Part shown: positions 34,656-42,856 of the stretch, piece by piece
Layout of the letters: the number at the start of each line of letters is the position of its first letter
How positions within the stretch are numbered: the stretch's first letter is position 1
Assembly (NCBI GenBank): GCA_038244815.1
Contig: JBBRTB010000027.1
Location: forward strand, 1-54,053
Source of the DNA: DASVHS01 sp038244815
GTDB lineage: Bacteria > Acidobacteriota > Thermoanaerobaculia > Gp7-AA8
Length of the DNA stretch: 54,053 nt
Direction: 5' to 3'
The notes under the pieces: model-generated
The model's database searches: none
Seen by the model: the letters and a program-made list of their open reading frames with translations, nothing else
Told to the model about the DNA's origin: nothing
Translations under genes and position numbers: made by a program

Positions 34656-35245
34656 TGATCTGGCGCGAAAAGCGGCTTCTCCTGATCGTCCTGAGCGTGC
34701 TTCTCGCCGCCAATACGATCTTCTTCTTCACCTATCGCGTGCAGTACGAAAGCCGTCTCCAGGATCTGGACGGGCATCGCGACTCGGTCAAGGCCCAGCT
34801 CGACGCGGCCAGACGCACGCGCGTGGCGGCCGAGCAGCAGCTCGCCGGCTATCACAAGGTCGAGTCGGACATGCGCTCGATCTACGATGACCAGTGGTCC
34901 ACGCAGAACCAGCGCCTCACGCCGTTCATCGGCGAGGTCATGAAGCTGGCCACCAGGAGCGAGCTCGTGCCGAAGTCGTATTCGTTCAGCGGTGCGCCCA
35001 CGCGGGGAGTCGCCAAAACGGCGAGCGCAAACGCGGTCGAAGTCACCATCTCCTTTCCCGTGGAAGGTACGTATCAGCAGGTCCGCCGCCTCATCAACCT
35101 GCTGGAGGTCTCGGATCAGTTCATCATCATCGATCAAGTGTCCCTCGGCTCCGATACCGGTGAAAAGCTGAACATGACCATCCGCGTCAAGACGCTGTTT
35201 CGCTCGCCGAACGGCGGATCTCAGGCATCAAATCAAGAGTTGTGA
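34655..35245 (+). CDS. pilO: Pilus assembly protein PilO
   Basis: A 196-residue bitopic protein. A transmembrane helix (LLLIVLSVLLAANTIFFF) is followed by a coiled coil (about 35-75) and a periplasmic domain with VEVTISFPVEGTYQQVRRLINLLE and QFIIIDQVSL, typical of PilO/GspM. The ATG overlaps the pilN stop (TGATG). Confidence 0.9.
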   Translation: MIWREKRLLLIVLSVLLAANTIFFFTYRVQYESRLQDLDGHRDSVKAQLDAARRTRVAAEQQLAGYHKVESDMRSIYDDQWSTQNQRLTPFIGEVMKLATRSELVPKSYSFSGAPTRGVAKTASANAVEVTISFPVEGTYQQVRRLINLLEVSDQFIIIDQVSLGSDTGEKLNMTIRVKTLFRSPNGGSQASNQEL

Positions 35246-35919
35246 TGGATTGGATGAGCTGGAAAACCTGGACAGGAGTGGGCGTGCTGATCATCGCGGT
35301 GTTCGCGATCTATCTGTTCGCCGCTCCGCAGTCGACGCCGAGCCTGACTGCGGTGGTCAGGGATCCCGTGTCCGCGGACCCGAAGGCACGCCCATCCTCG
35401 CGCGCCGCCGCCACAGCGCACACCCCGGGGGTCGAGCCGGTGCATACCGAGTGGCTGGAGCCGCAGACGGGCAGCTACAACAGCAAGCGGAACCTCTTTG
35501 CCTTTCCCGCGCCACCGCCCCCTCCCGTCCCCAAGCCGCCCCCGCCGCCCCCCGACCGCGACAAGGACGGCATCCCCGACTTCCGCGACAACTGTCCCGA
35601 CAAGCCCAATCCCGACCAGACCGACATCGATCACAACGGCATCGGCGACGCCTGCCAGGAGGGACCCGTCATCGCGCCGCCTCCGCCGCCGCCGCCCAAA
35701 CCGGTGCCGCCGCCGTTCACGTACAAGTACATCGGCACGTTCGGCAACGCCTCCAATCCCATCGCCACGTTCACCGGGAATGGCGAGATCATCAACGCCC
35801 GCGTCGGCGATGTGATCGCGGGCAAATTCGTACTGCGCGGCATCGGCATCGAGTCGGTGGAGATCGGATTCGTCGGTTTTCCACCGGACGAGAGACAGCG
35901 TGTCCCGCTCGGGCAGTGA
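35245..35919 (+). CDS. pilP: PilP-like protein with a thrombospondin type 3 calcium repeat
   Basis: A 224-residue protein with an N-terminal transmembrane anchor (WTGVGVLIIAVFAIYLFA). Two proline-rich stretches surround a thrombospondin type 3-like repeat (DRDKDGIPDFRDNCPD, then DIDHNGIGDAC) with Asp-rich calcium ligands and two cysteines. The C-terminal domain (YKYIGTFGNASNPIATFTGNGEI, then NARVGDVIAGKFVLRGIG) is the PilP/GspC-like homology region that contacts the secretin. The calcium repeat is not usual for PilP. ATG at 35245 overlaps the pilO stop; GTG at 35242 is also possible. Confidence 0.85.
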   Translation: MDWMSWKTWTGVGVLIIAVFAIYLFAAPQSTPSLTAVVRDPVSADPKARPSSRAAATAHTPGVEPVHTEWLEPQTGSYNSKRNLFAFPAPPPPPVPKPPPPPPDRDKDGIPDFRDNCPDKPNPDQTDIDHNGIGDACQEGPVIAPPPPPPPKPVPPPFTYKYIGTFGNASNPIATFTGNGEIINARVGDVIAGKFVLRGIGIESVEIGFVGFPPDERQRVPLGQ

Positions 35920-35968
35920 CATTCACCACGGTCATGCGTCACACGAAAGAGAAAGCCTTCAGGAAAAC

Positions 35969-38476
35969 ATGATGATAAAAATGAAAAGAGCCGCGCTCGC
36001 GACGATCACCGCGCTGGCGCTGCTTTCTTCGTGCGCCAGCTACAACGCTTTCGAACGTGCACGCAACGCCGAGCAGGCCAAGAACTGGGATGCCGCCATC
36101 GAGCAGTACGAGAAAGCTCTGCGGATCGATCCCGACAATTCCCGCTATCGCCTCTCCCTCGATCGCGCCCGGCGCGAGTCGTCCCGCGAGCACTTCGAGA
36201 AGGGCAAGTCTCTCCGTGCCGCCGCCAACGTCACCTCCGGCGACGAACAGCTTCGCCTCATGCAGCTCGCCGTCACCGAATTCGAGATCACGGTACGGCT
36301 CGATCCGACCAACCAGTACGCGGCGGTCGAATTCGGCAAAGTCGCCCAGTACCTCCAGGACGCGCAGCGCGCCGCGACGCAGCACGAGTCGATCGAAGAG
36401 ATCAAGAAGCGCGCACAGAAGGACAACATCACCAAGGCTCAGCCCCCCAAGCTGAATCCCGCTTCGGACGAGCCCATCTCCCTCTCCTTCCCTCACGAGA
36501 CGCCGGTCAAGGACATCTACCGCGCCCTCGGCAACGCCTTCGGCATCAACATCCTGTTCGATCAGGCCGTCAAGGACGACCGCGTCTCCATCGAGCTGCG
36601 CGACGTCACCGCCCAGCAGGCCCTCGAGCGCGTCATGCAGGCCGCTGGTCACTTCTACAAAGTGCTCGACGAGAAGACCATCATCGTCGTCCCCGACAAC
36701 CCCCAGGCCCGCCGCGACTACGAGGACCTGGTCATCCAGACGTTCTATCTGTCGAACGGCGATGCCGAACAGATCACGAACGTCGTCCGCACGATGATCG
36801 AGGCTCGCAACGTGTTCCCGCTCAAGGCCCTCAATGCCATCACCATCCGCGATACCGCCGACAAGGTCCGCATCGCTCAGAAAATCATCGAAGCCAACGA
36901 CAAGGCGAAAGCCGAAGTGGTCGTGGCCGTCGAGCTCGTGCAGCTCGATCTCAACAAGCTCCGCGACATCGGCATCTCCATCCAGGGTCCGGCCGCCTCG
37001 GCAGCGGGCTCGGTCGTGCCGAACCTGCTCGGTTCGGACGGCAAGCTGATTCCGCTCCCCGGCGGAGCGTCCGTGACGCTCGATCAGCTCCGTTCGCTCG
37101 GCAACGGCTCGTTCACGTTCTCCATCCCCTCGGTCACGTACACGCTCATCAAGAATCTGAGCAACAGCGAGCTGCTTGCCAATCCCGAGCTGCGCATCTC
37201 CGAGGGCGAGAAAGCCACGCTGCACATCGGCCAGCGCATCCCCGTTCCGGTGTCGACGTTCACCGCCATCAGCTCGGGCACCTCGCCGTATCAGCCGGTC
37301 GTGTCGTATCAATATCAGGACGTTGGCATCAAGGTGTCGATCGAACCGCGCGTCCATCACAACCGCGAGGTCACGCTCAAGCTGACGGTGGAGGTGTCGA
37401 ACCAGGGTCCGCCGGTGGAAGTGCCGAATCAGGCCCCGCAGCCGACCTTCGCCACGCGCACGATCGAGTCGACGATCCGTCTCAAGGACGGCGAGACGAA
37501 CTTCCTGGCCGGCCTCATTCAGGACAACAAAGAGGAATCGACCGCCAAGACTCCGTTCCTCGGCGACATCCCCTTCCTCGGCCGCCTGTTCAACCGCAAT
37601 CACCAGGGCGAGACGCGCACCGACCTCGTGCTGACGATGACCCCGCACATCATCCGCATCGCCGACATCACCGAGGACGACATGGCGCCGATGTGGGTGG
37701 GGACGACGAACAACCTGACGTTCCGCGGAGTCACGCCGCGCATCGAGTCGCAGTCGCAGGTCGATCCGTTTACCCCCCCCCCGGTGCGCAACGGACAGTT
37801 CATGCCGCGCACGAATCTCAATCCTGCGCCGGTTTCGAATCCGGTGGGCGCGGCCCCGGCAGCCGCGCAGCCGCCGGCGGGATTCGTGCCGCCGCCGGGC
37901 AGCGGACCGACGGATCCGTTCGCGAAGCCGAAGCCGGTGCCGCAGTCACCGGTCACCGACGCCACGCCGTCGACGGACTCTCCCTCGACCGCAACGGCCT
38001 CGCGATTCATGACCGCTTCAGCGTCCGCGTTCTCGCAGCCGCTGACCGACGACGCCGCGCTTCGACTGGCCCCGCGCATCGCGCCGCAGCCGGCCACGCT
38101 GACGCTCAGAGCGGGACAGGAAGCGACGTGGACGGTCGTGGGCATGGACATCGCCGGCCTCTCCACCGACAACTTGTCGTTCCGGTACGATCCTCGCTCG
38201 ATCGAGGTGGAGGAAGTGATGTTCGGACCGTCGATCAGCTTCGATCCGAAGAAACCTCCCGTGGCTACCGTCGACAGCACCAACGGCATCGTCAAGATCT
38301 CCTCGTCCGACGGCAAGCCTCTTTCCTTCGTCAGCGGCGGGGAACTGCTCATGTTCCGGCTGCGCGGAGTCCTGGCCGGCGATGCCGTGCTCGTGTTCGA
38401 CTCGCCGGAGCTGAAAAACGCGAGGGGTCAGGTGGTCCTGGCCTCGATCTCAGGCGGAAGGGCCCGCGTCGAGTAA
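35969..38476 (+). CDS. pilQ: Secretin PilQ/GspD with TPR N-terminus and cohesin-like C-terminus
   Basis: An 835-residue outer-membrane pore protein. The lipoprotein signal ends LLSSC-AS. TPR-like helices (about 25-150) are followed by a secretin/TonB short N-terminal domain (about 167-245), an N1 domain (FYLSNGDAEQITNVVRTM) and the secretin core (about 380-565) with NPELRISEGEKATLHIGQRIPVP and KTPFLGDIPFLGRLF. A Pro/Ala-rich linker leads to a cohesin-like beta-sandwich (about 704-835: LTLRAGQEATWTVVGMDI, FRLRGVLAGDAVLVFDS). The start at 35969 has AGGA upstream. A C10 tract at 37773-37782 lies in the linker. Confidence 0.93.
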   Translation: MMIKMKRAALATITALALLSSCASYNAFERARNAEQAKNWDAAIEQYEKALRIDPDNSRYRLSLDRARRESSREHFEKGKSLRAAANVTSGDEQLRLMQLAVTEFEITVRLDPTNQYAAVEFGKVAQYLQDAQRAATQHESIEEIKKRAQKDNITKAQPPKLNPASDEPISLSFPHETPVKDIYRALGNAFGINILFDQAVKDDRVSIELRDVTAQQALERVMQAAGHFYKVLDEKTIIVVPDNPQARRDYEDLVIQTFYLSNGDAEQITNVVRTMIEARNVFPLKALNAITIRDTADKVRIAQKIIEANDKAKAEVVVAVELVQLDLNKLRDIGISIQGPAASAAGSVVPNLLGSDGKLIPLPGGASVTLDQLRSLGNGSFTFSIPSVTYTLIKNLSNSELLANPELRISEGEKATLHIGQRIPVPVSTFTAISSGTSPYQPVVSYQYQDVGIKVSIEPRVHHNREVTLKLTVEVSNQGPPVEVPNQAPQPTFATRTIESTIRLKDGETNFLAGLIQDNKEESTAKTPFLGDIPFLGRLFNRNHQGETRTDLVLTMTPHIIRIADITEDDMAPMWVGTTNNLTFRGVTPRIESQSQVDPFTPPPVRNGQFMPRTNLNPAPVSNPVGAAPAAAQPPAGFVPPPGSGPTDPFAKPKPVPQSPVTDATPSTDSPSTATASRFMTASASAFSQPLTDDAALRLAPRIAPQPATLTLRAGQEATWTVVGMDIAGLSTDNLSFRYDPRSIEVEEVMFGPSISFDPKKPPVATVDSTNGIVKISSSDGKPLSFVSGGELLMFRLRGVLAGDAVLVFDSPELKNARGQVVLASISGGRARVE

Positions 38477-38480
38477 CGCT

Positions 38481-38969
38481 ATGCTCCGTTCCCGTGGCAC
38501 GTCAGGAGGATTCACGATCGCGGAGCTGATCACGGTCTGCGCGATCATCGCCATCCTCGCGGCAACGACGTTGCCGGTGGCACGCTTCGGCATGCGGCGC
38601 ACCAAAGAGATCGAGTTGCGCGCACAACTGCGCAGGATCACCGACGGCATCGACCGCTATCACGACATCATGACCATTCCGCCGACCACTCCCATCCGGC
38701 CCGCGGAGATGAGCGCGCTCGGAGCGGAGGGTTACCCGAAAGAGCTCGAAGACCTCGTGAAGGGCATCAAGCTCACCGACGGACGAACGATCCACATTCT
38801 CCGCGAGCGCGATCTCACCGACCCCATGACCGGAAAGAAGGAATGGCTGACGCTCTCCACGACCGACGACCCCGACACGACGTCGAGCGACGGCAACAAC
38901 ATCTTCGAAGTGCACTCCACGTCCACCGCGCTCTCCCTGGACGGGACGACGAGGTACAACGAATGGTGA
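38481..38969 (+). CDS. GspG-like pseudopilin 1
   Basis: A 162-residue prepilin. The leader ends GTSGG, followed by FTIAELITVCAIIAILAATTL with Glu at +5. The C-terminal part (YPKELEDLVKGI, DPMTGKKEWLTL, and a DGNNIFEVHS end) follows the GspG/pseudopilin pattern. It starts 4 bp after the secretin stop and its stop overlaps the next pseudopilin's start. Confidence 0.88.
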   Translation: MLRSRGTSGGFTIAELITVCAIIAILAATTLPVARFGMRRTKEIELRAQLRRITDGIDRYHDIMTIPPTTPIRPAEMSALGAEGYPKELEDLVKGIKLTDGRTIHILRERDLTDPMTGKKEWLTLSTTDDPDTTSSDGNNIFEVHSTSTALSLDGTTRYNEW

Positions 38970-39418
38970 GCTTGAAAAGGCGTCCCCGGTCCCCTGTCCT
39001 CGGTCCTCGGTTGTCCTCCCGCGGCTTCACGCTCATCGAACTGATGGTGGTGGTCTCGATCATCGGCATCCTCGCCGGGATCGCCGTCGTGCAGGTCAAA
39101 AACATGCAGCGCAAGGCCCGTGAGACGGCGCTGCGCAAGGACCTCCACGACATGCGCGAGGCCATCGACAACTTTTACGCCGACAAACAGCGCAATCCCG
39201 GCGATCTCAACGAGCTCGTCCCGCAGTACCTCAAAAGGATCCCCGCCGATCCCATGACCAAGGTCGTCGACTGGGACGTGATCATGGAGCAGCCCGATCC
39301 AGACGAGCCGCAGAACAGCGACGCATCCGGCAATCCCGTAGCGCCCGGCATCGTCGACGTGAAGAGCAAAGCGCAGGGATCGACGATGGATGACAATGTC
39401 CCGTACACGGACCTCTGA
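38963..39418 (+). CDS. GspG-like pseudopilin 2
   Basis: A 151-residue prepilin starting ATG 38963. The leader ends LSSRG, followed by FTLIELMVVVSIIGILAGIAV with Glu at +5, then KARETALRKDLHDMREAIDNFYADK and YLKRIPADPMTK, a close match to GspG/PilA-type major pseudopilins. It has the most canonical N-terminus of the three and is the best candidate for the main fibre subunit of this cluster (inference). Confidence 0.92.
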   Translation: MVSLKRRPRSPVLGPRLSSRGFTLIELMVVVSIIGILAGIAVVQVKNMQRKARETALRKDLHDMREAIDNFYADKQRNPGDLNELVPQYLKRIPADPMTKVVDWDVIMEQPDPDEPQNSDASGNPVAPGIVDVKSKAQGSTMDDNVPYTDL

Positions 39419-40028
39419 CGAAGCCGGGTTCACCCTGGCCGGGCTGATCGTGATCATGACCGTGATCGCGATCATGATCGCCTACACGATCCCGAAGCAG
39501 TGGTCGATCGCCGTGGCCCGCGAGCGCGACCAGGAGACGGTATTCGCCATGCACCAGTACGCCCGGGCCATGCGGGCGTTCCAGCAGAAGAATAAAGCCC
39601 AGCCCGTCAGCCTCGACCAGTTGAAGGAGGCGCGCAATCCGCGCTTCATGCGCGGCAAGGGCGAGTACCTCGATCCGCTCACCGGCAAGGCCGACTGGAT
39701 TCCCATCGCCATGACCAACCAGATCGCCCAGCAGGCGCAGCAGCCGCCGGGGACCGGGGCGCCGACGCCCATCCCCGGCCAGCGAACGCAGCTCGTTCCG
39801 TCCATGAATCCACTTCCCACGCCCACGCCGCAGCCGGGACAACAGCCGGCCACCTCGACATCCGGTCCGGGCGGATTCGTCGGTCCGATCATGGGCGTGC
39901 GTCCGAACAAGAGCGGCACGAGCTACCTGACGGTCAACGGCTCCGACTCCTACGAGCAATGGAGCTACACGACCGTCGACCTGGAGAACGAGATCGCGCA
40001 GCGCCGCAACGCGCTCATGATCAAGTAA
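39390..40028 (+). CDS. GspG-like pseudopilin 3, lacking Glu5
   Basis: A 212-residue prepilin. The leader ends SDEAG, followed by FTLAGLIVIMTVIAIMIAYTI. Position +5 is Gly, not the Glu that normally aids subunit docking. The body contains NPRFMRGKGEYLDPLTGKADW, then a Pro/Gln-rich low-complexity stretch (about 120-160). It overlaps the previous gene by 29 bp. Loss of Glu5 is typical of tip subunits such as GspK, so a tip or initiating role is possible. Confidence 0.85.
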   Translation: MTMSRTRTSDEAGFTLAGLIVIMTVIAIMIAYTIPKQWSIAVARERDQETVFAMHQYARAMRAFQQKNKAQPVSLDQLKEARNPRFMRGKGEYLDPLTGKADWIPIAMTNQIAQQAQQPPGTGAPTPIPGQRTQLVPSMNPLPTPTPQPGQQPATSTSGPGGFVGPIMGVRPNKSGTSYLTVNGSDSYEQWSYTTVDLENEIAQRRNALMIK

Positions 40029-40041
40029 GCTGTCCAGCCGC

Positions 40042-41325
40042 ATGAGCAACCGCGCCTCCGTCACGCGCCACGTCCTGCCGTCGGGACTGACCATCCTCGT
40101 GGAGACCCTTCCCTGGGTCCGCTCCGTGGCGCTCGGTTACTACCTGCGCAGCGGCTCGGCGGTGGAATCGGAGGAGCACGGAGGAGCGTCGCACTTCCTC
40201 GAACATCTCGTGTTCAAGGGCACCCGCTACCGCTCCACCGCCGAGATCGCGCAGGTCATCGACATCCTGGGCGGTGACGTCGATGCGTTCACGGGCAAGG
40301 AATACACGTCGTTCTACGCACACGTGCTCGACGAGCAGGTCGACACAGCGCTCGATCTCCTCACTGAGATCGTCACCGCGCCGCGGTTCTCCGATGAGGA
40401 CATCGAGTCGGAGCGCAGCGTCATCCTCGAAGAGATCAAGATGGTCGAGGACACGCCCGACGATCTCGTGCACGAGATCTTCGTCACCTCGTTCTGGCCC
40501 GATCATCCGCTGGGCCGCCCCATCCTCGGTACCGAGGAGACCGTGAACCGGCTGCAGCGCGAACAGATCGCCGCGCATTACTCGGAGACGTTTCACGCCA
40601 CGAATCTCATTTTCTGCGCATCGGGCAACGTGCGGCTCGAGCAGATCCTGCCGTTTCTCGCGCGGAGCTTTCCTGCCGACAGCAGGACGCCGCTTCGACG
40701 GGAATGGACGGCGCCGTCGCCGAAGCAGCACGTCATCCTGCGCGAGAAGCGCGAGCTCGAGCAGGTGCACCTCTGCCTCGGATCGCGCGGCTATCCGCAG
40801 CAGGGTGACGAGCGCTACGCGGCGGCCTTGTTCAACACCATCCTCGGCGGCGGGATGTCGTCGCGGTTGTTCCAGCGCATCCGCGAGAAGCTCGGCCTCG
40901 TCTACAGCGTGCTCTCGTATCACAACGGATACCTGCACGGCGGATACGAGGCCGTCTATGCCGCATGCGTCCCGAAGAATCTCAAGCGCGTGCTGGCGGT
41001 GACGCTCGAGGAGATGCGGAACATCAAGCGTCAGGGCGCGACGGCAAAGGAGCTCTCGTCGGCGAAACTGCATCTCAAGGGATCGATCCTGCTGTCGCTC
41101 GAGTCGACGGTCAGCCGCATGTCGGGGATCGCCCGGCAGGAGTACTACTTCGGCAGGCAGTTCAGCGCCGACGAGATCATCGCCGCGATCGACGCGGTGA
41201 CGCTGGAGAACATCCAGCAGGTCGCCGAGACCATCGTCGATCCCGACTCGCTGTCGTTGACGCTAATCGGCAACCTCAAAGCGCCCGGCATCTCGACCGA
41301 CATGCTCCGCGACGCCGTCGCCTGA
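40042..41325 (+). CDS. M16 family zinc peptidase (processing-peptidase type)
   Basis: A 427-residue protein. The inverted zinc motif HFLEH lies at residues 51-55, with the downstream glutamate in ERSVILEEIKMVED. The C-terminal domain has GGGMSSRLFQRIREKLGLVYSV, the substrate-binding RY/F-type segment of M16B peptidases. There is no signal peptide. Homologues (PqqL/YmxG type) degrade short peptides in the cytoplasm. It starts 13 bp after the last pseudopilin but is functionally separate. Confidence 0.94.
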   Translation: MSNRASVTRHVLPSGLTILVETLPWVRSVALGYYLRSGSAVESEEHGGASHFLEHLVFKGTRYRSTAEIAQVIDILGGDVDAFTGKEYTSFYAHVLDEQVDTALDLLTEIVTAPRFSDEDIESERSVILEEIKMVEDTPDDLVHEIFVTSFWPDHPLGRPILGTEETVNRLQREQIAAHYSETFHATNLIFCASGNVRLEQILPFLARSFPADSRTPLRREWTAPSPKQHVILREKRELEQVHLCLGSRGYPQQGDERYAAALFNTILGGGMSSRLFQRIREKLGLVYSVLSYHNGYLHGGYEAVYAACVPKNLKRVLAVTLEEMRNIKRQGATAKELSSAKLHLKGSILLSLESTVSRMSGIARQEYYFGRQFSADEIIAAIDAVTLENIQQVAETIVDPDSLSLTLIGNLKAPGISTDMLRDAVA

Positions 41326-41327
41326 TT

Positions 41328-41495
41328 GGGGTCAGGTCTGTAGTTGGCACTTTTTTCTTCGGCCTGTAGAGAAACTGCGTGCCGCTGCGTGTAAGGGGGG
41401 CAACACAACCGCATAGCTTTGGTCCTGCGGTTGGCCACGGCTCTCTTACGCCTCTACCAATCGGAGAAAAAAGTGCCAACTACAGACCTGACCCC
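41328..41495. mobile_element. MITE-like element with 31-bp perfect inverted ends
   Basis: Identical inverted termini, beginning GGGGTCAGGTCTGTAGTTGG, lie at 41328-41358 and 41465-41495. The 106-bp interior has its own smaller inverted repeats (AACCGCA/TGCGGTT and GTAGAG/CTCTAC) and no open frame of note. It fills the gap between the convergent M16 and L,D-transpeptidase genes. GGGGTCAGGTCT-type ends are known near REP-associated (IS200-like) transposases, so it may be a non-autonomous relative (inference). Confidence 0.8.
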
Positions 41496-41504
41496 ATATA
41501 TGAG

Positions 41505-42800
41505 CTACTTTTTGGCGACGTCGGGCATGCCTTTCTGGCGGGTGTCGACGAACGAGACCTGGACGCCTCTGGCCACGTGATGCTCCACGTCGGTGGCGTC
41601 CCAGTTCGTCAGGCGGATGCAGCCGTGCGATGAGGCATAGCCGATCGAGTCGGGATTCGACGTCCCGTGAATCCCGTAGTGCGGCTTGCTGAGCGACATC
41701 CAGACCACACCCACGGGCGAATTCGGTCCCGGCGGCAACTGGGCATCCGCGTCGCTGTCCGGCACTTCGTGATACAGCGTGGGGTCGTAGTGGAACTGGG
41801 GCATCGAAGCGATCCCGGTGACCTGGAGCGTCTCGCTCGGCGAAGGATCGTAGCCAGCACCGACGGTCGTCGGCGCGTGAAACACGAGATTGTTGTTCGC
41901 GTCGAAGCCGTTGAAGGAGTTGCCGGAGATGGAGATGATCACGCGGGCGATGTCGGGATTGTCTGCCGCGGCCGGCTGGCGCACGTTCGGAACCTCGATC
42001 GTCGATCCGGCCTGCAGGTCCGCGAATTTCACGTCCGGATTGAGCGACTGGAGAAAATCCTCGCTGGAATGGAATCGCTCGGCGAGCTTCTCGCGCAGCG
42101 ATTCGTAGCAGAGGCAGTCCTGCTTAGCCTTCTCGTACACATCCTCAGCCACGGGCTCGAACGGGCCCTTGAGGTCATCCTCGGTCAGCGCGCGCGGCAC
42201 GACCACCGGCGCGTACTGAGCCTCTGACGCCAGCCTGACGTAAGTGAGCCTGTCGAGATCGCCGGTCGGCTCGATGCCGCGTGCCCGCTGGAACCACCAG
42301 ACGGTGATCGCCGAGTTCCGCCCCCACCGTCCATCGATCGATCCAACCGAGAATCCCAGCCGGTCGAGGTACACCTGCGCCCTCAGGACCGACGGACCGC
42401 GCATGTCGCCGCTGAGAGGCGTGAGCACGGGCGCGTCGTTGATGCCTTTGGCGTTCAGCCCTTTGAACGACTGCTTCACTCCGGTGACGAACTTGAATCC
42501 CGCCGGAGCCGGCGCCAGCGGAGCGGCGGCCTTCTCGACGGGGGCGGCGGTCTGCGTCGCGGCCTGCTGCTGGGCCTGCTGCTGGGCGGCCCGGAACGAC
42601 TGCAGGTCGCGCCAGCGCTGATCGAATCGCTCCTGCTCGCGCACGTTCGGATCGTCCGGCTTCCCGTCGAACGGCGCGGTGATGTCATTCGCGGCACTCG
42701 TCACTTTCGCCTTGACGGTGGCGGTGTTCTGCTTGAGAGTCTCTCTGCTGCAACCGGCAGCGACGGCAAGAACGAGGATCGCCAGCAACGTACGTTTCAT
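41505..42800 (-). CDS. L,D-transpeptidase lipoprotein (YkuD) with peptidoglycan-binding domain
   Basis: A 431-residue protein with lipobox signal MKRTLLAILVLAVAAGC. A Gln/Ala-rich linker is followed by a peptidoglycan-binding-like domain (RAQVYLDRLGFSVGSIDGRWG), a LysM-like part (LREKLAERFHSSEDFLQSLNP) and a YkuD catalytic domain with YGIHGTSNPDSIGYASSHGCIRL, where the Cys is the nucleophile. It forms 3-3 peptidoglycan cross-links or attaches proteins to the wall. The longer start at 42812 adds MRGG; AGGAGG sits too close to the chosen ATG, so the start is uncertain by four codons. Confidence 0.93.
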   Translation of the reverse strand: MKRTLLAILVLAVAAGCSRETLKQNTATVKAKVTSAANDITAPFDGKPDDPNVREQERFDQRWRDLQSFRAAQQQAQQQAATQTAAPVEKAAAPLAPAPAGFKFVTGVKQSFKGLNAKGINDAPVLTPLSGDMRGPSVLRAQVYLDRLGFSVGSIDGRWGRNSAITVWWFQRARGIEPTGDLDRLTYVRLASEAQYAPVVVPRALTEDDLKGPFEPVAEDVYEKAKQDCLCYESLREKLAERFHSSEDFLQSLNPDVKFADLQAGSTIEVPNVRQPAAADNPDIARVIISISGNSFNGFDANNNLVFHAPTTVGAGYDPSPSETLQVTGIASMPQFHYDPTLYHEVPDSDADAQLPPGPNSPVGVVWMSLSKPHYGIHGTSNPDSIGYASSHGCIRLTNWDATDVEHHVARGVQVSFVDTRQKGMPDVAKK

Positions 42801-42856
42801 GCCTCCTCTCATAGCAAAGTCGCTGCCGCGCGGATCAGACGGTAAACTTTCCTCGA

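Noticed and set aside
36031..38529. Second long frame within the secretin gene
   Set aside because: It is an alternative frame of a gene with clear secretin motifs, open only because of GC-rich codon bias.
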